Assembly: GCA_026545225.1 (NCBI GenBank)
Contig: CM048852.1
Coordinates: 10,340,501 to 10,404,500, forward strand
Reading direction: 5' to 3'
Length of the DNA stretch: 64,000 nucleotides
Source of the DNA: Cornus controversa
Lineage: Eukaryota > Streptophyta > Magnoliopsida > Cornales > Cornaceae
A program made the position numbers and the translations under genes. Positions 54,640 through 64,000 of this stretch are shown piece by piece. Under the pieces are notes generated by a model. It did not search any database, had not been told where the DNA came from, and saw nothing but the letters and a program-made list of their open reading frames with translations. How positions within the stretch are numbered: the first letter of the stretch is position 1; each line of letters begins with the position of its first letter.

Positions 54640-57600
54640 GGTAGTAGAGTAGGAAGAAGGAAGTGCTGATTTTATAAGAGGAAATGGAAAGGGAGCTTTG
54701 AGAGTTTTCGGAAGCTAGCGGAACGGGAGAATCGGAAAGATGATTCCATCATCGGAAACTTCTTTCCGAATCCTCTCGATCCATTGGCTTCCGATCACTC
54801 CTCCCTCTCCTCTCTCCTCTTCTCTCTCCCACGCATTTGACTTTGTTCTGTCTGGTTTCTGTGTTTTCAAGAACCAAACCCTAATTTTGGTCCATCTTCT
54901 TCTTTTTCAGGTATCTAATCAATCTAAAGATTTTTTCTTCTGATTGTTTCATATTGTTCACAGCTTGATTCATAATGGAGAATTTTAGTGGTTCAGATTT
55001 GTCAAATGTTAAATCATCTCTAGATTTGTTGGGTGGAAAATATTTGATCAAGTTGATATTTTTTCTGTGTATTTGTTAAGGTTTAACTGGACTACTGGCA
55101 ATAAATACTATTGTTCCGTTCATTATGCCCTTTTCATGTATATCCTACATGGTGAAATACTCCTCATTGTGATGCTATTTTGATTGAAATACTATTGTAT
55201 GTATGTCAGTTGTTTATACATATGTAGCTGATTAATTATTTCATGGCTGGACCTGGAAATTAGATTCTAGGAGTTAATTCATTCTAGTGGTGGAAAACAT
55301 AGATATTGGTCCTTTCACTCTTTAGGCTCTTGTTGAATATAATGTATGTTTTTCACTATTTTGGGGGTGTTGCTTGCTGTTTTGCAAACTATTCTTTGTT
55401 TTCTTTCCACCCCTCAAGATCTGAGCATGTTTTCATTTCATTTCATTTATTATTGCATTGAACCTTATCTGCTTATTGAGGCTTGTGTTAGATTCTTGTG
55501 TCATGCATGTTCTATGTATTGATAAAATATTGTTACATTGTCAATTTTTATAATCTGTACTACTTTTGCAACTGTTTTGTTCTGTGTTTGGGGTGCTACC
55601 TTGTACATATATACAGCACTGTTCACTTTTTTAAAAACTAATTTTTGCACTGGTTTTTAGTTTAGCAAATGTTATGCATTCTTTCATAGCAAATGTGAGT
55701 TGCTCTCGAGTAATATGTGACGGCGTGTCAGGCTTTGTAAATACATTTTGCCTACTGCTTTTGTCTTTGCTGCCTACTGCTCATGATTAAGTTGGCCTTT
55801 GCTGTTTTTTCCTGTTAGTGTTGGCCTTTGTAGCATGCTTCCTCATAGTGCCTAGTTGCCAGTTGCCACTGGATCGTAATTGAGAGTTGTCATTTTTTCT
55901 CTTGGATGTGGAAGCAGATCTCATGGAATGAATTTGAGTTGATCTCATCTTTGTTTGGCAGAAGGAATTGTTGATTCTATAAGAGGAAATGGGAACAAGG
56001 CAAGATGATGATGATAATAAGAGGAAATGGAAAGGGAGCTTTGAGAGTTTTCCGAAGCTAGCATAGGAGAAACGGAAAGATGATTCCATCGGAAATTTCA
56101 TTCCAATTTCACCTATGCTGTTGGTTTCTGATCACTCCTCCCTCTCCCCTGTCTCTTCCACAGCTAATTGGCATCGCTTTTTTTTTTTGGAAGCGAGCAA
56201 TGTTTAATTTGCTGTGTATAAATAAAAGAAAAAATATCATGACATCAATTTACTTACCTGAGATATGATGATTGATATAAAAATGGCTGATAGTTGTCGT
56301 TTGATTTACTCAACACTTATTATTGTAGATTTAATCTTGTAAAGTTCATTTGATTACGCGGTTGTGTTTGTTGTCTTTGCATATCACAGTGAGATCTGGT
56401 TGGGATTGTCAATTTATAGAAATTTGATTTTTTTTTTTCTTTCTCTTTTATTTCAGATCGGCATAATTTTGATTGGAATGGTGAGATTTGACAAATATTT
56501 ATGTCTCTAGTCTGCATTTTAATGTGTAAATCGGAGTAGTTGTGGTGAGTTTTGGCCATGATTGTTTATCTATGCGAATATCATCATCAATTGTGTGTGC
56601 ATACATGTATATGGGTTGTCATTAATTGCATTTTCTGTGGTGCGGATGGGAGGTGAGTTATACAAATTGCTGACATGAGACTTGTGTGTTGTGTATATTT
56701 TTGACAATTATTGAGTGAGAAATATAATACTATACAGAAGCTATAATGAGGTGCAGCTTATTATATTTCTGTTTTTTATTTATCTTAATTGTGTTAAAAT
56801 CTTTAGAGAAGAATCTCACCATTTGAATGAGAACTATATGAGAATTATATAGTCAAAATTTCTTACACGTTTTGACAAAATTTTGTATTCTTCTTTTGAT
56901 CATTTTTTTTATCAAATTAAACTGCCATGCAATATGAGAAATTTTTTTATTCCTTTTTTCATTGATTATATAAATATTTAAGTCTCTTTAGACTGAAAAA
57001 AAAGACCGAAGTTTGGCATCTTGAATTGGTCAGAATTTTATGTTTCTACTTTTTAACATTGATTAGGGTTTGGCACAAAATCCCCTCCCCCAACTAAACT
57101 CATTTCTACAAAATGAAATGCGGGTGAAATCAATTATGGTTCCCTCGTCATGGAAAGCAAACTCGCGTAGTTGCTTATAGTGGTAGAGTTTTATGATGGA
57201 GGGTTGAGATTGTATGACATTACATGTATGAAGTTGATTTCTTGCTAAATATTGTTACTGCAGTGCAATTTTTTTATTGTGAAGATGAAAGAGAAGGGTG
57301 TACAATTTTATCTAAAACAGAGCTACCTATTAAAATTGAACACTTGAGACATGAGACAGTATTGTTCTTTTAATTAGGAAAAATTTATGTGAACACTTGT
57401 TACATTTCGTAGTTGGTGATGTGTGTTTGCACTATTTTACCTGCTTTATTCAGATTTAGTGACTCTTCTAGTGTCTTTTAGTGTATGTGTGTGTGTTTTT
57501 TTCTTCTTTTTATTTAGAGTTTTTATAGAGTCAATGATAAGTCAGATCTAGTGCATGCTCTTAAAGCTTACTATTCTTTGTTTTTCTTTCCACCCCTCAA

Positions 57601-58860
57601 GATCTGAGCATGTTTTCATTTCATTTATTATTACATTTTCAATTTTTTTAAAAACTAATATTTGCACTGGTTTTGAGTTTATGCACTGTTTTATATTTTG
57701 AGTATATGCATTGTCACTTTAAACTGTTATGCATTCTTTCATAGCAAATGTGAGTATGTGATGGCGTGTCATGCATTGTACATACATTTTTGCCTACTGC
57801 TGTCGTCTTTGCTGCCTACTGCTCAATTGCTTCCTCACAGTGCCTAGTTGCTACTGGAACGTAATTGAGAGTTGTCATTTTTTTCTCTTGGATGTGAAGA
57901 AGCGCCAGTTGAAGGCACAGCAGGTTTCATCTTTGTTTGGCAGAAGGAATTGTTGATTATATAAATGGAAATGGGAACAAGACAAGGATGATGATGATGA
58001 TGATAAGAGGAAATGGAAAGGGAGCTTTGAGAGTTTTCGGAAGCTGGCAGCATGGGAGAAACGGAAAGATGATTTCATCAGAAATTTCTTTCCAATTTCA
58101 CCCATGCTGTTGGTTCAAGATCATTCCTCCCTCCCTCTTCTCTGTCTCTTTCACAGCTAATTAGCATCATTTTTTTTCAGAAGCGAGCAATGTTTGATTG
58201 AGTGGGTATAAATAAAAGAGAAAATATCATGACATCAATTTACTTGCTTGAGATATGACGATTGATCTAAAAATGGTTGATAGTTAAGTCGATGTTTGAT
58301 TTACTCAACACTTGTTATTGTAGATTTAATCTTGTAATGTACATTTGATTACGTGTTTGTGTTTGTTGTCTTTACAGATCACAGGGAGATCTGGCCGTGA
58401 TTGTCAATTTATAGAAATTTGAATTTTATCTTTCTCGTTTGTTTCAGACTGGTGTAATTTTGATGGCAATGGTGAGATTTGACAAATTTTATGTCTCTAG
58501 TCTGTTTTTTTAATGCGTAGATCGGAGTAGTTGTGGTGAGTTTTGGCCATGGTTGTTTATGTATATGTATATGTATATGTATATATGTATATGTATATCA
58601 TCATCAATTGTGTGTGCATACATGTATACGGATGGGAGTTATTCAAATTGCTGCCATGAGACTTTGTGGTGTATACTTTTTGATAATCTATAACAGAAAA
58701 GCTATAATGAGGTGCAGCTCATTATGTTTCAGTTATTTTTATCTTAATTGTGTTAAAATTTTGAGAGAAGGATCTCACTAAAATGTGAAAGGGAACAATA
58801 TGAGAAATTATATAGTCAAAATTTGTTAGATCATTTTTTACCAACTAAAATGTCATTTTT
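54640..58860 (+). repeat. Triplicated exon-like block in a roughly 2-kb tandem duplication
   Basis: The segment 'aagaggaaatggaaagggag', 'ctttgagagttttc(g/c)gaag' and 'ggaaagatgatt(c/t)catca' occurs at about 54,677, 56,019 and 58,005. A shared plus-strand frame in it reads KRKWKGSFESF then RKLA, with KDDSIIGNFFP in copy 1. Copies 2 and 3 lie in larger units, 55,380-57,570 and 57,573-58,860, aligned over most of their length with gaps. Copy 2 has a stop after KLA. GATGAT codons before the segment expand from copy 2 to copy 3. A 'ttctttttcag' acceptor follows copy 1. No known family; could be a decayed gene, a UTR or a repeat. Confidence 0.6.
58555..58600. repeat. TATATG microsatellite
   Basis: 'tatgtatatgtatatgtata' tract inside the third block. 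It produces an ICICICI-like reading frame that is not a protein. Confidence 0.85.
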
Positions 58861-59800
58861 ATTAGTTTGTATAGTTTTATTTTAGTATATATTGATATTG
58901 TTTTATTTATATTTATTTATGACATGGCCATTTAGCTACAATGAACGTGATGATATGATTCATGTGATTTTTTCTACCCAAAATGTGTTGATAGTGAGTA
59001 TTTTGAATGGGTTTGGGGTTTAGGGAATATCTTATGAATAATAGCAAGCAACAAATGAAATGCAAATGAACTAGGTATGTAGGTAGCACTAGAACCCCTT
59101 CATGGTAGACTTGCTTGCCAAAGTAACCAATATATTAATGATATCCTAATAACTAATAATATCTTCCCTCTCATTTTTTCTCTCAAAGCCCTAGCTTCAA
59201 GAATAGGATCACAGACAAGACATCGGTAGTGTTTTACTATTTATGCCATTTTTATTTTCTTTTAGTTTCAGTCATCATATCTTGAAATGTTACATGGAAT
59301 TTTTGTCTTTTGGTTAATCTCATGTATCCTAGGAAGTACGGATAATTCTAAAAAACTCCCGTGATTGTATCGGACATGTACGTGTCTGATTCGGCTAAGA
59401 AGTATCTAATTTTTTAAAATAAAATTTTGACTATCGGATACGGTTAGAATATGCGAAGAATATGGCTGGAATATGCAAAAATACGTCATAATACTTTTAG
59501 GATACATCTGCGATACGTTTAGGATACTTTTCGAAAGAAATTTATAATTTTTTGTTCTATAAAATGGGATTTAGATTATAATATTAAAAATTTTATAGGC
59601 TAGAAAATAAGAATTCAAGGAGATTAAACAAAATATTATTATTGGAAAAAAAAAACAAAATATTATTATTGAGGTACCTTACCATATTCTGACTTTGTCT
59701 AGAGTTTTTGAGGTTGTTGTAACGTGTCACGAGATGGATTTGATGGATTGTGAGATACCTTGATTACCAAATACTGTTGGTCTCAAAGAAAATTGAGTGT
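58861..59800. other. Intergenic, no recognised gene
   Basis: At 59,370-59,540 a repetitive stretch has related 'cggatacg', 'aggataca' and 'gatacg' motifs and irregular 'gaatatg' repeats. No gene or mobile element terminus recognised. Confidence 0.4.
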
Positions 59801-60165
59801 CAAAGGTGATCTGTTAAACACAATCACATTTAACGTACAATTACAAAAATACCCTCAAGTTATAATGTTTTTATACAAAAATAACTTCAATGCATAATTC
59901 TTTAACTAAGATTAACATGTTATATATATATATTTTCTTCATCAATGTCACACCAGCACTACCGTTACCGAGAGTAGTTTTGGTATTTTGATTTTTTATG
60001 CTAATTAACTTTAACGGAGCTGACTGTTAATTAACAGTAGGAGTACCCGAAGTATAGTCAACCAAATCTTAAAAGAGGTTGACCACCATATTTTAAAAAT
60101 TTTAATCTGATGGTAATTAAGCAAAATTTTAAAAAAAGTCAGAGTAATTTACCCTTACTTTTTTA
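59801..60165. mobile_element. MITE-like element ending in GAGTAATTTACCCT
   Basis: The right edge 'gtcagagtaatttaccctta' (about 60,139) mirrors the GGTAAATTACACTGAC edge of the dispersed family; the interior has 'ttaacggagctgactgttaa'. The left end near 59,810 is a guess. Confidence 0.35.
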
Positions 60166-60407
60166 ATAGAGTACACATTTGTGATTGCTAGTGCAATAAA
60201 CCAATTTAGTTGAGTTATAGTCGTTCTTCATGCTTTGAATGTCGGTGTTATAAGATTTGGGAGGATGGAGGATGGTGTAATTTTATTTTAGTGTCGCACT
60301 TGTCGGTGAGCAAAATTTATAAAAGGGAACACGGGATTATATATCCCTTTGTCTGACTTGTATACACCGTAGAAATATCTTAGTCAGAATTTTGTACTAG
60401 ATTTGTC

Positions 60408-60431
60408 TTTAAAAAAAAAAAAAAAAAAAAA
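60408..60431. repeat. Poly-A tract
   Basis: About 24 A residues; possibly the tail of a retroposed sequence to its left, though none was recognised. Confidence 0.8.
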
Positions 60432-60439
60432 TCAGAGGA

Positions 60440-60680
60440 CATGACTGTATTTTAGTTGTTATGGACAAGTTTTCAAAGATGACAGATTTTCCTTGTAATA
60501 AGACAAATATTGTCTCACATGTGACTAAATTGTTCTCTAGAAAATTTGTCAAGGATGGGGCTAACCCACTTCCATTTTGTTTGATAAGGATCTCATTGCA
60601 CAAGTTCAGTCAATATTGTTTAGGTATGCTGGTAAAAGTCTTTTCAACATTGTTTAGGCTTTTTTTCCTTATCAGATGAC
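60440..60680 (+). pseudogene. Gypsy integrase core fragment
   Basis: Plus strand reads VVMDKFSKMTDFPCNKTNIV then SHVTKLFSRKFVKDG, matching 'VVVDRFSKMAHFIPC.KT..A..VA.LFF...V..HG' of plant Gypsy integrases, followed by ISLHKFSQY in place of the FLSHFW stretch. Only this piece remains. Confidence 0.72.
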
Positions 60681-61059
60681 TTTGAAAGCTCTTTCAACAA
60701 CTAATGTTATTCAAATCTAATTTCTGTGGCTTTTCAATGCATTGAAAAACATAGTAAAACGTAGACAGATAAAAACAGATAAAATAAAATCATTCACATT
60801 TCTTTAAATTACCACACATGGCTATTATATATATACAACTGTAATACCAACCAGTTTAGTATGATCTATTTCATTGAAACCAATTTTTTTTTTTTTCACA
60901 TTTACGCAAACGAATTGCATTTGAACAAAAGAATGTCTTTCTGGCAACATTTACTGCACCATACAATTTTTCTAGCAATCCCATTCTCATGGAAGTAATA
61001 AAGAACTAGTGACATAAAGAGACTCTTGTTCTTCAATCTATCTCCCTTTGTAGGAAGAT
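60681..61059 (-). other. Downstream region of the BTB gene
   Basis: Should contain the 3' UTR of the minus-strand BTB gene (just left of 61,060). T-run at 60,885-60,896. No other feature. Confidence 0.4.
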
Positions 61060-63353
61060 TCAGAAACCTTTCCAGGTATGAAGAATTTCGTGGAAGATTT
61101 CAGCAATAAGTTCCCTGTCTGCACAATGCAGAAAAGAATCGAAATCATCTCGAATATCAAATATCTTACCGAACTTCACAAGATACCACATGCAGCTGTT
61201 CTTCAGTTTCGGCAACTGATATAAAGAAGCATTTTGGAGCCTCTCCAGCACGTTCTTAGCATCGATGTCTTGAAGAAGACTCTCATGGCATGCCTCTTTC
61301 AGGTCTGAAATGTCGTACTTATCAGCTGCTCTGAGAAGTGCCAGACGATGGGTCAGAAATTCTTCGTGTTGTATGTTCCCATAAATGTAGTTGAGCAAAG
61401 CCTGGCAATCTTCTATTGACATGTCGGATATGTTAATGGTAGATAGCTCTCTCTCTTTGAGATTATGCGAGAACATGCTGCAGAAAACAGGTGATCTTGC
61501 AGCAAGAACTGCACGATGGGCTGCAGTGCTTCCATTAGACGCGTTGATTACTATGTCCGTGTGAATGCTTTCTGATAACATTCGACCAAGGGATGCAAGG
61601 GTTGTCGCATTTGAATGTTTTCGTGTCAATCCTTCTCCCCAGATGGAGCAAGGTTCTCCACCCTGTGTTGCATGAATCACGCACTCTGGTTAGAATGGAA
61701 TACAAGTATGGCACTTTCCTATTTACATAAAAACTATGGCCTATACAGATATTGACATCATTAATAAAACATATCATCACCTATGCTAAGTTTGACTCGG
61801 TTACTTTAAAGTACACAAGTCTTTCTTTAACTTCATGTTACAAGTTGATTGTAAACAAGCCCAAGTGACTGGACAGTTACATTCACCATTAGTGATTCTA
61901 TGGTTAGGCAAATACCACAATTAGTGATAGATACAATCCTTTCAACATCAGAATGACCCTTGGCTTAATCTAAAATTAGTGAATTTTAACGTCACAATTC
62001 TTCCTAATAGATCAAGGAGGCATTAAGAGGATCTTACTTCAGGAGATGCAGTCTTCAAATCAAGAAATTCAACCTCGATGATGAATTTCCCAGTTAAAGG
62101 AACCTCCATCGCCCACACGAAATCATCGTTATTCTTGAGCTGCTTGTCTGTAATTTCTGCATGTACACGGGATAAAACCAGTAAAAACATAGTCCATATA
62201 GATAGATAACTATGTTAATAATTGCATTTTTGCTTTGCAAATGATGAAACAAGAATAAGAGAAAAACGAAACTAGTTTAATAATAACACTTGAACAGTAT
62301 AAATAAAACAAAGATAAAGTACCACCCAAGGCTGTGGTCTAATGGTATCTCGTCTACCTCTCCACGTGAGAGGTGAGGATTCAAGTCCCGAAAGGGGTAA
62401 TCGGGTGTGTGAGTTTCTTGCCAATGAAAAAAAAAAAAAAACAAGATCAAGTTTGAAATATCAAAACAAAGAAAGAATTAACAGTGAATGATTTCTCATC
62501 CATTGAACTGGTACTGTGGTAGTTTATTTCTAGGGCCGTAACAAAAAATGAGCTGAGTCCGAGTATTTGGTGTCTTTTGAGCTTGACTCGACAAGAGTTG
62601 GTGTCTTTTTGAGCTCTAATAAAGCTTCAGTCGAGTTGAAAAACTCAAGCTTGACATGGAGATTGATTAGAAGAAGTTACAAACCCTAGAAAGCCTTGTT
62701 CACAATCCTAAAAAGTTGAGTCAGTGGATGTTCATATTCAGCTCGAGGGTAATGTACTTTAAACGAACAAAAGCCAAACCCTCAACAAACCGAGACCAAG
62801 CTGCTCATGAACACAGCTAGTTAATTGCAGTTCTGTTTATTTGTTCCAAACAAAAGTTTCTCATGAGTTTCCACAATCCTATGTTCAGGCATTGCAATCT
62901 TAGTTCTGATGGAATAATTTTTGTCCACGACTTTCTTATGTATATATATATATGTGTGTGTGTGTTTCTACGAGACTCGTATTGTTAAGTATGACAACAT
63001 AATATGCATAATCAGATGTAAATGGCATCATATGAAAAGTTCTTGAGGTAAGATATCCAACCAACCAACCAACCAACCTCAGTCCTGGTAGAAAATAGAT
63101 ATTGAACCTCAATTAGCATTAGCAATTAGCAATTAGCAATTAGCAATTAGCAATTAGCAATTAGCAATTAGCAATTAGCAATTAGCAATTAGCAATTAGC
63201 ATACCTGGGTGGATCAAAGCCTTGCGATGTGCAGGAGGAAAAGAGAGTAGTCGAATGATGAAGGATGCGAGGGGAGGGTTGTCTCTCGTTAAATTTGATA
63301 TTTCTGGATATAGTTTAATAGAGAACATCCGATTCTTCTCCACACTTAAATGC
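61060..63353 (-). CDS. BTB/POZ protein like Arabidopsis At1g21780 (5' partial)
   Basis: Three minus-strand exons join in frame. 63,353-63,205: HLSVEKNRMFSIKLYPEISN then PPLASFIIRLLSF, a degenerate MATH-like region. 62,156-62,038: EITDKQLKNNDDFVWAMEVP then GKFIIEVEFLDLKTASPE. 61,661-61,060: GGEPCSIW, then the BTB fold LGRMLSESIHTDIVINASNG, AHRAVLAARSPVFCSMFSHN, LKERE, a BACK-like helical tail and the end EILHTWKGF. Donors (gtatgc, gtaaga) and acceptors are intact and phases agree; there is no stop. At1g21780 is about 326 residues, and about 290 are present, so one exon of roughly 37 codons ending in a split Trp codon should lie beyond 63,353; it was not found before 64,000. The Arabidopsis relative binds CUL3, so a role as substrate adaptor of a CUL3 ubiquitin ligase is inferred. 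Confidence 0.9.
62321..62440 (+). mobile_element. tRNA-derived SINE in a BTB intron
   Basis: Box A-like 'gctgtggtctaatgg' (62,331-62,345) and box B-like 'ggattcaagtccc' (62,377-62,389) are followed by 'gtgtgagtttcttgccaatg' and an A-tail ending about 62,440. Imperfect direct repeats 'acaaagataaagt' (62,308-62,320) and 'acaagatcaagt' (62,441-62,452) look like an aged target duplication. It lies between the second and third listed exons' intron boundaries (63,204 and 62,157), antisense to the gene. Confidence 0.72.
63113..63202. repeat. 9-bp minisatellite (ATTAGCAAT) beside a splice donor
   Basis: About ten near-perfect copies of 'attagcaat' run to within a few bases of the GTATGC donor of the BTB exon that ends at 63,205 (minus strand). 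A short (AACC)n run precedes it at about 63,058-63,076. Confidence 0.92.
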
Positions 63354-63857
63354 CTTCAATTCAAACAACAATATTCAAATTTCAATCTATCATCTAACCA
63401 AATATATACAAAGCAGAGGATAAAAATTGTAAATCATACGAAGATAGATAATATTGTTTGCTAAAGGAACAAAAAGGACAAATTTCATTATATATATATA
63501 AAGCTGTTTGTCTGCATAGAAAATTCAAGAATAGGAAATAAATTAGAATTATGTGTTACTGATTTTCTTTTCATTGTTTGGGACAATAGAAAAAAGAAAA
63601 AATTCACTTAATCGAGCCTGTCAAGAATAGTTGGATTCTGGTGTTACTCAAATGATTGAATCAATCACTAAGACCAATGAAATTATGAATGTACGTGATT
63701 CAGAGATTTCCAAATTCACGTTCGTTTCTTTTCCTCTATTTTCTCAGCAACCAAACAGTTGGAAAGGTGAAATTCATAAAATCAAACAATTGAAAAGGCT
63801 TTGATCAGGCAGAATTTTCTCACCAATTAATTCCATTTTTTTCCCAAAATCAAATGA

Positions 63858-63890
<33 letters not shown>

Positions 63891-64000
63891 TATGATTAAA
63901 TGTTGGTAATTGGATGTTGTTTTTGTAAATAGTTGCTCTGTTTTATGAATCAGCAACCAAATTAAGAGAAAGGTTTAGGTAAAATAAATAAATAAATTGA
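63354..64000. other. Upstream intron or flank of the BTB gene
   Basis: AT-rich with a TA tract at about 63,860-63,888. I searched the minus strand for the missing first exon (a MATH-like start with W..E.FG) and did not see it, so this is probably intron. Confidence 0.4.

Noticed and set aside
62321-62440. tRNA gene
   Set aside because: Box A and B are present but the acceptor stem and mature tRNA length are not; an A-tail and direct repeats indicate a SINE.
63113-63202. CRISPR-like array
   Set aside because: The 9-bp units are directly adjacent with no spacers, and the DNA is plant nuclear.

Overview
This window is nuclear DNA of a flowering plant, most likely a eudicot. It is AT-rich, its few real genes have plant introns and plant-specific relatives, and most of it is nested transposable elements of plant families: Ty3/Gypsy and Ty1/Copia LTR elements, a Cassandra TRIM, a gag-only LTR element, L1-type LINE pieces, a tRNA-derived SINE, hAT and PIF-like MITEs, and a Helitron carrying gene fragments. 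All calls were made by reading and hand translation; no database was searched.

Three genes look intact or nearly so. A small membrane protein of 65 residues lies at 11,387-11,584 (+) with its own TATA box. The 40S ribosome assembly factor PNO1/DIM2 lies at 28,726-29,421 (-) as one uninterrupted coding exon. A BTB/POZ protein like Arabidopsis At1g21780 is on the minus strand at 61,060-63,353 in three exons, and its first exon falls outside the window. They are not an operon and no functional link between them is visible. Gene debris includes two exon-like pieces of an unrecognised gene (6.5-7.3 kb), a UBA-like exon (14.06 kb), and RBOH (NADPH oxidase) and LRR receptor-kinase pieces inside the Helitron.

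Layout. 1-127: end of an LTR that continues off the window. 1,242-6,183: a complete gag-only LTR element with a 5-bp target duplication. 6.5-9.4 kb: broken exons and LTR remnants. 9.7-11.0 kb: Copia-type LTR and a LINE tail. 11.3-15.4 kb: small membrane gene and AT-rich repeats. 15.4-25.7 kb: a degraded Gypsy element whose 5' LTR was entered by a hAT MITE and a Helitron, whose reverse transcriptase was split by a solo LTR, and which is followed by an inverted copy of the same LTR carrying a foldback MITE. 25.8-28.1 kb: low complexity and Gypsy debris. 28.7-30.8 kb: PNO1 and a PIF-like MITE. 31.5-32.8 kb: LINE. 33-38.5 kb: tandem and TIR repeats. 38.5-42.0 kb: Copia integrase split by an LTR element that itself holds a Cassandra. 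42-49.5 kb: Gypsy-type gag remnant and two long LTRs full of tandem arrays. 50.2-52.7 kb: dead hAT transposase. 53-60.7 kb: MITEs, duplicated exon-like blocks, Gypsy integrase scrap. 61-63.4 kb: BTB gene, with a SINE and a minisatellite in its introns.

I see no clearly new functional system. The most unusual structures are the Cassandra array that ends in a perfect 58-bp palindrome yet has a correct target duplication, the Helitron with pieces of two unrelated genes sitting in an LTR whose inverted sister is an empty site, and the gag-only element whose reading frame is broken only by stops.
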